Shown: positions 31,643 through 43,214 of the stretch, in pieces
How positions within the stretch are numbered: the first letter of the stretch is position 1
Layout: the number at the start of each line of letters is the position of its first letter
Notes under the pieces: generated by a model
Database searches by the model: none
Told to the model about the DNA's origin: nothing
The model's input: the letters and a program-made list of their open reading frames with translations, nothing else
NCBI GenBank assembly: GCA_023853785.1
Contig: JAJIRX010000610.1
Span: 1-56,678, forward strand
DNA: 56,678 nucleotides
Reading direction: 5' to 3'
Source: Psilocybe azurescens
Lineage: Eukaryota; Basidiomycota; Agaricomycetes; Agaricales; Agrocybaceae
Position numbers and translations under genes: made by a program

Positions 31643-33851
31643 ATGGTTTCTTCTGTTAGAGATCTTGTCCTGATTCTTCAGACATTCCTTCCTATGCTAT
31701 TGCCTATCCGCCATACACTAAATATTATTGCTACGATCTCTTCCATTTTCCACTCATCAGTATGCACAAAAATCAACGTCAAGAACCACGCCAGCCCAGT
31801 CAAACTGGGTGGTTCAAAGATGCAACTTCAATTCTATCATTCGCCTTTGATGCGAAAAACACACCAGAACTTCAATATCTTGTATCTCCGGAGACCAGAG
31901 GTGATGTTCTGGCCGAGACATGGCTTGCACGTTCTATGCTCCTCGACATTGACAGCATATACGATTTCCTCAATATTGATGAGAACCATCCATCTGACAA
32001 ATTCTTCCCGACCTCTCCTGCAATTTTAATAACCGCACATCACAACTGTATTGTCTGTTCTACAGACAATGACTTGAGCCGCACACCCTCCGACGAAAGG
32101 ATCATCCACAGACAGTCAGGCTCTTGGACAAAGATTACAAATGGAGGGAAGCCTTTCTATTTGTAGCTCATTGTCCAAGGTGCTCTACTGACTATTACCC
32201 CGGATAAATATACGTTTAAACATGATGATCTACGTGACCAAAAACTTGAATTTGATGCACTATACTTATGTGTATCTAAATCAGGATGTTGGGTCCATAG
32301 ATCTATTGCCCTTGCACAGGAACGAGCAATATTTCGATTCCATTGTGGCTGGTCCAATTTTGCAAATTGGTTGAACGATATTCTAGAACCCGAACAGCCT
32401 CGCATCACAAATAGGCAGTGTCAGCGACTTTTTCTTGAACATTCAGCACGCCGACTTCTATTAGCACATGGAAAAGCTACTGGCTTTATATGTGAGGCAC
32501 ATCCCAGCTCAGCTTCATTTGCTTCAAGCATTTGGGATTCAATTGGACGTGATGGTGGCTCTATTCCTTCATCTCTTCTACATGGATGCATTGAGTGTAC
32601 CCATAAGAAGAGATACCGGGCTGATGCCACTGAAAATGCAGCCAATATTCAAGGAGATGGATATAATGTTGTAGGAATGGAAGCTCATATAGAACAATTA
32701 CCTCTGGTATGTAACACATATTCATTAAATATTCTATGAGCTTATAGTTAGTAGAATAATCTGGCCATTGTAGATCCAGCCAATCATAGTGCACATAATT
32801 TATTTCAACCACCACCAGTTCAGGCTCAGAATGCACCAGATGGTCAGAATCAAGGCTATGTTCGGATGGCTGTTATGGATGGAAAAACAATTGGACATAG
32901 AGTGAGCTTAATTACATCCAATATTGACACATGAGAAGACTGATTTTTGTATTTTTGTTAGATCTGTGCACTCAATACATGCAAAGAACCTCTTGTCAAT
33001 TACAAAAATGGGAGGTTCTGTGCAGATCATCTTCCACTTCGGGAGATCTGTGGAATAATTCCATGTGGGCGTCCAATATCTTCAAATGCTTCAGTCACAT
33101 GCAACAATCCAGAGCATGCAAATTGGCATAAGCAGTACCTTCGAAGGTTTGGAAGGCTTAATTATCCTGGGGTACGTGGGGTCATCAGACAACAGCAAGA
33201 AGATGGTGCTGTTCAGGGACTGCAGGTTCATCAGCAGCTACCTAGTCTTCAACTTGCCCCAGGTGAAGAAGCAATCCCAGGTGGAGAGGTTGTGCATACC
33301 TTTCGGGCACAATCTGTCTATTGTATTGAAACCATTCAGTGGGCCTGTGGAATTCCCATTGGATGGGGTAAATGCTATCGATCAGAAAGTGCACCACAGG
33401 TATTGGAAATGTTAGACAGGGTATGGGAAGGTAATGATGCGCTCCGACCAAGTTTTGTTGCTTATGATGATGCATGTGACCTTCTGCGCCACATTGTCAC
33501 CCAGAACCCTGCTAACCCTTGGTTAAAATCCATAAAATTTATTGTGGATGCCTGGCACTACATTGGACATCGTGCTACTGATGTCTTGTGTAGACTATGG
33601 TGTAATCCTGCACCTACAAATGGTTCTCAACCAGACCTGGTTGTGACTGAAACCGATGCAAATGGGCAGCAACATCTCACAAGAGCCTTTAATACTGAAA
33701 CTGCAGAGCAACTTAACTCCTGGCTTGATGGATTTGAATCACAGCTCACTCAAATGTCTGCTGTGAACTTCGATGTTTTCATGCATTTTTAATGCTTTTG
33801 TTCAAGGAAGACGTTGAGAGTAGGATTAAAAAAGAAACTGATGCTTCCTAA
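31643..33851 (+). pseudogene. KDZ transposase with CxC5 and CxC6 cysteine clusters
   Basis: N-terminal LVLILQTFLPMLLP and ETWLARSMLLDIDSIYDFL are followed by the CxC5-type cluster (NCIVCSTDNDLS, about 32040) and, after an intron (32901-32961), the CxC6 cluster CALNTCKEPLVNYKNGRFC with CGIIPCG and TCNNPEH. The catalytic region has FVAYDDACDLLRHI, FIVDAWHYIGHRATD, NPAPTNGSQPDLV and FNTETAEQLNSWLDGFE, with conserved acidic residues of the DDE-type KDZ fold. Lesions: an in-frame TAG at 32164 and a one-base loss in a T run at about 33790 that cuts off the last 20 residues. It is otherwise nearly intact. Confidence 0.88.
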
Positions 33852-35461
33852 TAATTTCTGGGACTAATAGACTACCAGGTATGCATTTATGAACTCATTT
33901 GCTCAGCACAACTCACTGTATCAACAGGCGCCTATAATTAGATCATACAGTAGATGTACAGCCACTTGATCTATCCTTTAAGTTACAATAATTTCTAGGC
34001 TAATATCATTTAAAACTCATGGGTGATCTGGAATAAATACTAGAAAGAATATTATAATAGGCTTATACTGGCTTACTAGGTCTTTCAAAGCTTGCAAATG
34101 GACTAACAAGGTGTCAATTATCAACTAGTTCAAATCTCCAATGACCAGCACAGCCACCAAACTGGAGAAGCTACCATACAGCCTGCAGGAGCCACCCAAT
34201 TATTCTTAAAAAAGGAGGTATGCTTTAAATACCCCCATGACCCAAGCAAGATTATTATTAAGACACAATATGAGCTAGCTAATCTATGGAGCCACCTACA
34301 AATGTTCAAGGAGTCAAATTTTCAACTTTTCTCACGAATGGCACAGCCATTGTATAATGGTCCCAGTTCATCGGCAATGTACAGTGTACCCCAGTGCAGA
34401 ATGGGAACTACCACTGGTTACCATTGGAAGATACTATACTACAGTACTGTTTATATATATACAGTGTATATCAGCATGACCCAACGGATAACAGTTGCAG
34501 AATGTGGCCCACAGTGTTGACTAATGTCAGTCACTGTAGGCCACCGTCCACCACTGCTGGTTGATGTTGATACGTGATGTTGTCCACTGATCATCTATGA
34601 CATCCAGTGGTGGACAACAGAGGTATGATGGCTGGACATTGGTGGACAATGGATGTCACCGGGGTGACCATCAATATCATATAATGTACAGTGATAGCCA
34701 GTGACCTTGGCAGCTCCGGGCATAATACTGGGAGCTAAGTGATTATAATTTTGCAAAATCATATCTGTGCTATTTTGGAGTATAAATATAGAATTTGAAC
34801 CAAAATAATGGCTGGAAACTCAGGGAGAAGCAAGTCTTTCAATTTATGTACTTTTGAGTGCTTGTGAAAGTTTTGTATCAATAAAATCTTTCTGAGGTCA
34901 CAAACAGAGTGTGTAAATTGAGAAAATACCTGAGTATGTCTGCAAAATTTTGTTTTTAAATATTGAGATAAGATATGAACTTTTGAAACAGGAATCACCT
35001 ACCGAACTTTAATCAAGACAGGGGCAAACAACATCTCAAAGACTATAAGAACTAATAGAGACAAAAACCATGAGCTATAGAGCTAGAATTAATGGAGACT
35101 GTTAATCTGGGTACCCTCAGCCTAAATGTATTTCTATATGTCAAAATTATGTTCAGAGAGTGCTACTCAAACAGAAAGCTATCCAGTAAGATTATTGATT
35201 CATTAGCCATTCATTTTGAATGGTCAATATTTCATTCAGGCATGTATAGGAAATCTTGATACTTCGTATGGGCACTTGTAGGAATACTATTAGTCCTTTA
35301 CCCTATTTATATGTCTGCTTTATAACCTCAAAATAATTTCATTGACATAGACTTTTCATGAGCACCCCAGAGCGCTCAATTTTGAGGATTCAACTCTCCT
35401 TATGTTTATAACCATTATTCTGGCTCAAAATTTTACAAAGATGTTTTAGAATAGCACATGT
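33852..35461 (+). other. 3' non-coding part of KDZ element
   Basis: No gene. Between 34520 and 34700 lie short inverted words around GTCCACCACTGC, CATCCAGTGGTGGACAAC and GGTGGACAATGGATG, probably subterminal repeats. GCATAATACTGGGAGCTAAG at 34720 resembles the left subterminal GGAGCTAAGAGTTATATGCCCGG. The part from 34760 to 35460 looks like inserted or unrelated AT-rich sequence. Confidence 0.5.
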
Positions 35462-35591
35462 ATGCCTTCCTAGAATTATAGCCCCTTAGCACTTCCAGTT
35501 TCAAAGAACAAACACTTTTATTGTCAATGAAAATCATTCAAAATGGCATCGGATTATATAATTGTGATCACTTTCTGATCCCACAAGTATA

Positions 35592-36239
35592 GGCAAGTCC
35601 AGTAGAGTCCATATGAACTGTGTGGGGATGGTAAAGTACTGTTACATCATTTGATCACTGTCCCATGTGATCACCAAGGTAATATGAGAATCAGCTTCAG
35701 TAACAGAGTGTAAACCACTCTGAGCTTACAATTCATAGTGAGACCCAGAGGCTCTTGTTTTTGCAATTGTTATCTGTAATAAGCTAGTATATTATACTAG
35801 TAAAGGGTAGGAGATACACCAGATTATTAGACTTTGAGGCTTCACTTCCTAGTGGGCCAACAAGCATAATAAACTTTACAAACTAACTAAAGGGTAGTAT
35901 GTTCTATTAATCAGTGCTACACCCATAAGTCTCTTACAAGTGATCATCAAGCAGCAAGAAACCTTATTAATTAGCAAAGACAATTTCTGTGCCCAGACAT
36001 CACAAAAGCAATTTGCTAAATTATTAGACAATTACCCACTCAGGAGTCAGACATCACTGTACCACACAGGTAATTGCTCTATGGACAAATGTATTGGCAA
36101 TTGAAATCTTGTGCACAATTCAACATATGTATGGTGGTCTGTAAGATCTGACATAATACTTGGAATTTGCAATGCAGCCAAAGTGAGTGTGGGATCACTC
36201 AGTCAGCAATTGCCACATGATAATAGAAATAACCTGCCT
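35592..36239. other. Gene-free spacer
   Basis: AT-rich sequence between the KDZ element and KDZ-derived copy 2. I see no coding frame, repeat array or terminal repeats, apart from one GTCCAGTAGAGTCC word at 35598. Confidence 0.55.
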
Positions 36240-36247
36240 CATGATAA
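36240..36247. repeat. Target site duplication CATGATAA (left)
   Basis: CATGATAA precedes CAGTACTTCTCAC and recurs at 39050-39057. Confidence 0.85.
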
Positions 36248-36687
36248 CAGTACTTCTCACTCCCCACATATTCCCTAGGACTGGAGGGATTGAGAAAGGG
36301 AGTGAAGGGAATAGAGGGAATAGAGGAAATAGAAAAGGAATAGAGGGGATTGAAGAGGGAATGAAGGAATCGGAGAGGGAATAGAGGGGAATAGAGGGGA
36401 ATAGAGGGGAATAAAGTTATTTATAGCCAATACAGTAGTAAAGTGGAATTCCCACGGCTTGAAGCTGAGTAAAAACAATTTCCCACACCTTTGGGCTGAA
36501 TAAAAAATAGATTTACACAGTCATCACTACTATCATACACCTACTATACACTGCTTATATAATCTACTCTATATCATACACCTATATATTGCTTATGTAA
36601 TCTACCTTGTATCATACACTTACTGTACATTGCTTATATAATCTACTATGTGAATTAACTTGTTTTTTTTACACACTTGTATTCAAT

Positions 36688-37306
36688 TTAGTCTGAGTCA
36701 GAATCACTGGTCTCCACTTCACAAGAATCACTAGTCTTTTCATCCAATCCTAATTCTTCATTTTCATCATCACTATCTGAAGACTCTGCCTTTCTTTTCT
36801 GCTTTGCAATGACATATTTTGTGTGGTAAAATAGCATTGTGTGTAGAAACCAGTTGAAATTGCCAGGTATCATATATTTAAATATAGATTCAAAACCACC
36901 CAGCTATGCATTTAATTGTTCACACACTTGTGTATTAAAGGCTTTCTGGGCATATGCATTGCCATTATTATTATATGCAATAATTACAAGATTTAGAGCT
37001 GAACCATCACCCAGAGAAGGATTGCAGTACATTTAACAAAGATAATTATTGGCTTGGTGATTAATATAATGAATGGTAAGTGTCCACAATAAATTTTAAT
37101 GTTTTTTTCCACATAGCATTCCAACTTCTATTGGTAACAGCTGTTTGCAACACTTGACATCCTTTGTCAATACATATGTAATCAGGACAAGATTCTTTTG
37201 TCTTATAAACAGACTGCAAAAACTTTAATATATAATATATTAGTTGTGGATTCAGACCTATCAAATTTTGTCCATACATCTGAAAGCCAGGCATTGCCAG
37301 GCTCAC
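36688..37306 (-). pseudogene. KDZ transposase C-terminal relic (copy 2)
   Basis: Reads PGFQMYGQNLIGLNPQLIYY, CPDYICIDKGCQVLQTAV, a damaged VDTYH...INHQAN, CNPSLGDGSALNLVI, AFNTQVCEQLNAWLGGFE and NFNWFLHTMLFYHTKYVI, then an acidic tail (SSDSDDENEELGLDE). This parallels FIVDAWHYIGHRATD...FNTETAEQLNSWL of the 33.5-kb transposase. A frameshift at about 37080 and a TAA at about 37030 break it. Confidence 0.85.
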
Positions 37307-37399
37307 TGAGAGTCACACAGAGAATGACAAGACCAAAATATATTGATAGAACAACTGACTAGCTACAGGTGTGTACAGTGCATAAGGTCTAAGGTAAGT

Positions 37400-38220
37400 C
37401 TATATCAAGGAAATGGGGTTTGGGGATCATAGTCACATGCAAATAAATGTATAAGATAAGATAATATGAAAAGGGGCTGTGGCAGGCTTACAGCATCTAT
37501 ATTATTTAAGGAACTAAATACATGATAATAATAGCAATAATAATAATAAATACCATGATCAGGACCTATGGTGGAAGAGCCATTGTCCTGATGTACATGG
37601 CCTGCAGCAATGGTGGTGGACACAACCAAACCATCAGCAGCAGTGAGAGGGCCACTGCTCTGGTTGGAGATTCCCATAGGATAATCAACATCAGCCACAG
37701 TGGTGGAAGGTGCACTGGGCTGATGTGGTGGTAGATAGGCAATGGCATGGGTAAACCCACAGGTATTGCGCCAGCACCCCATACCCCTAACCCATACAGG
37801 TTACCCCAACTGGTGCCATTACCTTGTGGTAGGCCTGAAGGCTTGGAAAGGGACTCACTATCAGCAGCAACAGTGGGAAGCACAGACACAGTAGGAGGGG
37901 AAGGGAGAACTGGGAGGGCACTCAGGAGGGGCTACCAAGGTGGCAGCCCCATCAAGCTTCTGCACAACACTAAAAAAAGCAAACATAAAATTAATATATC
38001 TATATTTTTGAATGAAAAAAGGGGAGGGGGTATGCGTACGGTTTGAGGTGGGTGGGGGTCCCTTTGCGGCCTCTGCGGCGTCCTCCTGACGTCGCTGTGT
38101 CAAGTTTTATGGCTGTGAGGGGTGGTATGGGTTGGTTAGCACCGGAAAAGCTCGCAAAAAGTGAGTGCACGCACATTTCTGAGGGTGCCTGCTCTGGCAC
38201 CCTTCCCCTCACCCTCATCG
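37400..38220 (-). pseudogene. KDZ N-terminal relic (copy 2)
   Basis: Minus-strand fragments SVLPTVAADSESLSKPSGLP, QPSAPSTTVADVDYPMGI and RRQEDAAEAAKGP lie in different frames, partly separated by intron-like sequence (37930-38010). They match copy 1 on its plus strand. No cysteine cluster is visible, so the N-terminal zinc region was probably lost. Confidence 0.55.
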
Positions 38221-38534
38221 GCCTCTGCTCCTTCTTCCCCTGCTGCGGTTCATAGAGAGAGGAAGGAGTGGAGAGGGAGGGAGAGGGAGGGGATGGATGT
38301 TTGGGTGGTGGGGAAGGAGGGGAGGGGAGAGTGGATGGGGGGAAAGGGAAGCAAGAATCAAACCGACAAAGGGGTGATGTAACATGGAAACCATGACACC
38401 GGCTGTTGCGAAGATGCCGAAATCATGCGTGTTTGATGGACGAATTTTCGGACCGTTTAAGGGTCCAAAAATATGTCCGGCTGATCGGTATCCCATCAAA
38501 CGGTTACCGATCAATCAAAATCGTATGTAAATTA

Positions 38535-38825
38535 ATTAATTGATTCTAATCTACATCATAATGATCATCATAATGATCGTAACAATGAGCACCATGCGGA
38601 CGCCAGTAATTAATTGATTCTAATCTACATCATAATGATCATCGTAATGATCGTAACAATGATCGTAACAATGGGCACCATGCGGACGCTTGTAATTAAT
38701 TGATTCTACATCATAATGATCATCATAATGATCGTAACAATGATCGTAACAATGAGCACCATGTGAACGCTAGTAATTGATTGATTCTACATCATAATGA
38801 TCATAACAATGAGCACCATGCGGAC
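38535..38825 (-). repeat. GATCATTATGATGATC tandem array (copy 2)
   Basis: Four units separated by CAATGAGCACCATGCGGACGC, mirror of 15600-15925 but with different numbers of core copies per unit. Confidence 0.85.
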
Positions 38826-39049
38826 GCCAGTCCGTTTTCGGTTCCGTTCGGTTCTGTTCCGGGTAATCCGTTTTGTAAACAGATTCCGTTTAATTCCGCT
38901 GCGGAATCCATCATTCCGCCGGAATTGATAATAAATAATATAGCAGGGCCTTGTGCCATATTTCTGCCCTCATTCCGGCGGAATGGCGGATTCCGTGGCA
39001 GATTCCGGCAGACTCCGGCCGGAATATGTGGGGGACACAAAAGCCCTCC

Positions 39050-39057
39050 CATGATAA
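39050..39057. repeat. Target site duplication CATGATAA (right)
   Basis: Follows CACAAAAGCCCTCC and repeats 36240-36247. Confidence 0.85.
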
Positions 39058-39776
39058 GGTCATCTGCTGTTTCAGGAAGTTCTAAACCAATAGTAACTGT
39101 GCTTAGAAATCTTGATAAGCTTTTTCATAAAATATACCTCTAAGCAAGCTAGTTCTGATATGCTTTTTCTATGAGACATCTGATATAATAAGGCTGGTGA
39201 TCACCATTCAAGAAGGTACTGCCATATGGACAGCAATATTATCTTCAATAAGTGACATAGCCCAGGAAAAATAGTACTTTCTATTATTATAATTGGTGCA
39301 GCAAAGGCTAGGCAGCATGTGGCCTATTTCTTTTCTTTTCTTTTAGTCTCTTTCAATTATCACAAGCCAAAGTATCTATTTAGTCTATAAAAACAGTCCT
39401 ATATCTTAGAATAGAAACCAAGTAATCTATACCCCATATTTAATATCAGAATTTACTCTAAATACAAATTCAAGTGTTAATACTTTGTGGGCTAGTGATT
39501 TATGTGATAAGAAATTTAATTCTAAATTCACCTTAAAGCAATTAGGTGCTACCTGGCTTTGTGAGCAATTGCCATTGTTTCTATTCAAGGTCAGGTCTAT
39601 TAGACTTGATAAGCAGGCTTTTCTACCAGTCATCTGTGGACTGCTTTGGGTATTGTTAAGTATAGATTGGAACTCTATACAACTAGCAATTGCTCATAGT
39701 AACAGGAGATGACTATCAGAGAAATCTAACTGTTCAGTACATTGCCTATAGTAATTAAAGATCCACCACATTATAC
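39058..39776. other. Gene-free spacer
   Basis: AT-rich, CpG-free. A 75-codon plus-strand ORF (39485-39712) has no recognisable features and I do not call it. Confidence 0.55.
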
Positions 39777-40215
39777 CACTGCTGGCGCCGACCAGTGTAA
39801 ATAAAACTTACAGCGAATTAAATACAGAACTTATGTAAGATGTGCTGTAAGTATGACATACAGCACTTCTGTTTGAAAATAATACAGATAACAAACAGAT
39901 ATTCTGTTCAGTGGCTGTAAGTTAAACAAACAGTATTTCTGTTTCTAAGCTGTAAGTCAATAATACACCCGAATAAAGAGAATTTCTATTCTTTGTCTGT
40001 TTGTTAAATATACAGAATAGCTGTATGTAATTGCTGTATGTAAAACATAAAGATATTGTGTATGTAATCACTGTATGTTATACAAACACGAGTTCTGTAA
40101 AGAAAACTTACAGTCAAAGTACACAATTTCTGTTTGTTTTACTTATGGAATTTATGTATATAATTGCTGTATGTAAAACTTACACCTAAATATACAGTAT
40201 TCGACTCGCTCAGCG
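39777..40215 (+). mobile_element. Half copy of the CACTA-like fold-back
   Basis: Starts CACTGCTGGCGCCGACCAGTG and follows the left arm of 27783-28637 almost base for base to ACAGTAT, then continues through the loop sequence (TCGACTCGCTCAG, where the other copy has TTAACTTGCTCAG). The right arm is missing; instead the sequence goes on into CpG-rich DNA. It is either a truncated copy or one end of a longer element. Confidence 0.75.
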
Positions 40216-40607
40216 AGTCGATGAGTGTGCGAAGAATTCGCATTTCGAGCGCGATAGCGACTCGCACTCGAAAAAAAATGATTTTATTCAAACGCTGGAA
40301 TCGACTCGCCTTTCATTCAATTTAATTTCATTGGTGCAAAGACGCGCACTATCATTCAATTTAATCAATTTAATGTCATTGATGCGTGCTTTACTGACTA
40401 CAAAAATCAAGCATCAGTGAGTCTTCTGTAAACGACAAGGCCAAAGTGTAGAATTTAAATCAATATTTAGGCGCACGTGAAAACCCAGTCACAAGTCGCA
40501 TTATCAATTGCTTCACCATCGCCCGCCACACTCAACGCACTCATAACTCAACGCAATCTTCTCACAACTCAACGCAATCTTCTTACACCCCAGAACTACC
40601 CGGTTCA
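40216..40607. other. CpG-rich spacer / possible promoter of the next gene
   Basis: After an inverted repeat of 10-base arms centred on 40211 come CATTCAATTTAAT repeats (40310-40375), then pyrimidine-rich stretches with repeated CACAACTCAACGCAATCTTC (40540-40590) leading to the ATG at 40608. The CT-rich leader resembles fungal transcription start regions. No gene. Confidence 0.4.
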
Positions 40608-41123
40608 ATGTCCAACGTTACTTCATCTGCAACCCAAGGTAAGTGCCGTCTAATATCAAACAAAAGACTCACCAACTAACCAAGCGGTGCTCAGACATGG
40701 AGATGCACGTCTGCGCGACTCGAGACTGCTGACCAATGCAGTCAGGAAGGTAAGCGCATACCGACTCTTTCTACAACCACGACGGGCCTTCGATAGTCTC
40801 CGACAGTTTCCGGCAGAGGAGAAGGACAAGGACATCATCGCAATAACGAAGGCGTTGGGCCACCTTGGTGAGCAACAATTTTGATGACTGCCGGTTCCTC
40901 GAGATTGATGTCATTTTGTGGGTCCATAGCCCTCGGTCCCAAGACAGCAGCTCGCACAGGCGCAGAGATGGAGACTGATGAGGCCTGCAACAACGCAGGG
41001 GAGCCCATGGAGGACGTCCAGGACGTCCAGTCGAAGGGTAAAGGTAAAGGGAAGGAGGGGGAGGAGTCCGACAATGTATTCGACAAGGAGGCAATGGAGG
41101 AGGCAATGGACATCGACATTTGA
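40608..41123 (+). CDS. Small hypothetical protein with acidic C-terminus (spliced)
   Basis: A spliced model stays open: MSNVTSSATQ, an intron of about 46 nt (GTAAGT...CTAAC...AG), then VLRHGDARLRDSRLLTNAVR and EEKDKDIIAITKALGHL, a second intron (GTGAGC...CATAG, about 40867-40929), then ALGPKTAARTGAEMETDEAC and the tail SKGKGKGKEGEESDN...EAMDIDI. About 130 residues. The centre is basic and helical; the tail is Lys-Gly then acidic, as in nuclear chaperone-like tails. No family recognised. Both introns have good consensus sites, which supports a real gene. Confidence 0.5.
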
Positions 41124-41219
41124 GGCGCAGAGGTGCATGGTACCATAGTACTGTGTAAAGACATGAAGCATATGTTTGTGATCAGAATAACATGTAGAAT
41201 CAAATAAAGAGGGCACGTA

Positions 41220-42420
41220 CTCCATTACTTCTTGCTTTCTTAGTGCAGCAATCTTGAGTGCGTCCGCCTTGGTCCTGCGCGTCCTGTTGTATCCAAAAGC
41301 ACCTACGCTTGGCTGAGCGCAAGCTGCACGCTCGGCATCGACTTGCCACCACCACCACCATTGGTATTACCATGCACTGCACCAGGCGAAGGCCGATGAT
41401 GATGATAGTACGGGCGGTGGTACCCCGAGCCAGAGCCAGCGCCTCCGCCCTGACGAAACATAATCCGACGCACGGTGGTTCGGTGGGAGATAGTAGCGTG
41501 GCGGGTGGTACGGCACGTCTGTCGGGTCTGGACTCGCACCTGGTGGGTACCAATGCGCACGCTCTTGGTCTTGTTCGTGTTTGCGTTCTCGGTCCGAAGG
41601 AAGGTGTGGCCGGTAATGAAGATGATGGCGCGGATGAGGAGGGTGCGAATACGACGACCGTCTGTCCCGATCCACGTCTACATGGTACGGTGGCGTCGGC
41701 GGCAAGTGTGCAGGCACATGTGAAGCGTCACGATTGCTGTTGTTCATACGCCGAATACTGATGCCCCTGTGCTGAACTCGGGCACGAATGAGGATCCGAG
41801 CCCTACCGCGCTCTCTTGTCCGCCCGCACCACCTCCTCTGCCTCCTTGTCTTTCTCCTCCGTGCGCCTCTCTGCACCCCCACGATCTCTCGCTTTTATTT
41901 CTTCTCATCTCCCTTGCCCTTGCCCTTACCGCACCACCAGTCCCCGCAATAAGGATATTCAGCAGCAGATGCTCCTGCGGCCGCTGCGACCGCCGCTGCC
42001 AACATCGTCGGCACATGCTGCGCGGCGTATGCATGTGGGTGTGGGTTGTGCAACGCGGACCTAGAGCCTGTCGAGGCAGCCGACGAAGACGAGTGCACGT
42101 TCAGCGAGGGCGTGCACGCTGCCGTGTGGGATGAAGATCGGCTTCGCGATGTGTTGCAGAATGCCTCCGTCCCCTGCTGCCACTGCTGCACCACCGTCTT
42201 TCCCGCATCCTGTCCTGCACCGAACGCACCAGCACCGGCACCCTTGCCTTGGCCCGCTGGCTTCCGTGGCTGCGGTACCTGGTGTGCTCAAGCGAGCCCA
42301 GTGCACCGCTCTGGACAAGCGCTGCGACTTCGCTCTGCGCGTCCGTGGCTGCTGCCGCCTCTCCTTGTTGCTGCCGCCTCTACCTCTGCCTATGAACAGG
42401 GGTCTGCATACTGCGCACAC
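41220..42420 (-). CDS. GC-rich low-complexity locus, possible minus-strand gene
   Basis: All frames are open over much of this GC-rich region, so the call is weak. The minus strand reads most like protein: SRSRSSSHTAACTPSLNVHS, YAAQHVPTMLAAAVAAAAGA, then HVPAHLPPTPPYHVDVDRDR, HYRPHLPSDRERKHEQDQ and YYLPPNHRASDYVSSG, a Ser/Ala/Pro/His-rich composition usual for disordered fungal regulators. Frame changes imply introns I could not place. No DNA-binding domain is visible. Confidence 0.3.
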
Positions 42421-42517
42421 CAGCGTGGTATAAAAGTAAAATGTTGATTATTTTTCTGATATTATTATGCGTCATAAGTTCAGGAGGGTTTTATGACATG
42501 CTTTTGTATACTGACCA

Positions 42518-43000
42518 TTACTTCAGGTGCACATAAACGGCATATTTCATGTTCAGCTGTTCGGCACGGTCCTCAGTATCTGAAAATCGAAAAGACAAGG
42601 AAGCATAAATTAACAGTCAACAAACGCGAACAATGATCTCTCGCGGCCGGAGGAAGGGGTCAGTGATCAGTTCGAATATCCTAGTAAAGTTCGTCTGTAT
42701 TTTGGTAAGAAGGTGGTCCGTTCTGCTGGAACCTTGGATGGGTATGAGTATGGATAAATTTTTAGTAAAGTCAACAAGACCCACCTTGCCGCAAACGTAT
42801 AATTGTACGGTGAATACAACAAAGCGCATTTCTCTGACTCAAGAAACGATCCATTTCCATTACGTACGTAAATTCCACAGCAATATGATATGTATGATAC
42901 ACAAACGGGGTCTCGCCCCTGGCTGATTTTACCGATGTGATGATGCTGAAATTGCTCAGCTTGGGCTGCATATGAGGCTACTGAGTTTCGCATCCGGGAC
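42518..43000 (-). CDS. Unidentified ORF
   Basis: Minus-strand exon FVVFTVQLYVCGKVGLVDFT, LSILIPIQGSSRTDHLLTKI and FTRIFELITDPFLRPREII looks like a real mixed alpha/beta protein. A possible intron (about 42575-42625, TTTTCAG acceptor) joins it to EDRAEQLNMKYAVYVHLK and a stop at 42518. Upstream sequence SVASYAAQAEQFQ changes frame. I do not recognise the family; it may be a fragment. Confidence 0.35.
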
Positions 43001-43214
43001 AAGATTACGAAGGTAGAACGGGCAATAAGAGGTATTTAGATATGTGCTATCTAATAATTGGTCATCCAGTCGTTGTAATCTGTCTACTAGAATTGATTCC
43101 TGGATTGCTATCCTTCAAAAAAAAAATTGGGAGGTACCTACGAGAAGCTTTAAGAACAAGTTAGATTAGATGTTCCAAGAAAAACAAAGAGGTAAGTAAT
43201 CATAGATCGTACGG

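Larger units (their letters stand above)
29102..35591 (+). mobile_element. KDZ transposon with about 125-bp inverted ends
   Basis: Left end TATACTCATCGGATCAAAAAG and right end (reverse complement) TATACTTGTGGGATCAGAAAG start an imperfect inverted repeat that stays alignable through TTCTTTGAAACTG and GCTAAG, about 125 bp (29102-29225 and 35462-35591). Inside are a lysine-rich gene and a CxC5/CxC6-KDZ transposase gene, both on the plus strand. I could not find an 8-bp target duplication at these exact ends, so the true boundary may differ by some bases. Confidence 0.8.
36248..39049 (-). mobile_element. KDZ-derived transposon, copy 2 (inverse orientation)
   Basis: A 2802-bp element, reverse orientation to copy 1, with its own 8-bp target duplication (CATGATAA). 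Ends, GATCATTATGATGATC array, subterminal repeats and N-terminal coding relics all match copy 1. Instead of the minisatellite it retains the KDZ C-terminal coding region (36688-37306). It lacks the 223-bp insert of copy 1. Stops in the KDZ frame make it non-autonomous. Confidence 0.87.

Noticed and set aside
29102..35591. 8-bp target duplication for the KDZ element
   Set aside because: Sequences just outside both proposed ends (ACACTCAG and GGCAAGTC) do not match; the border is left approximate.
41258..42447. Plus-strand ORFs in the GC-rich locus
   Set aside because: Composition keeps all frames open; the minus strand has the more protein-like residue use, though neither is certain.
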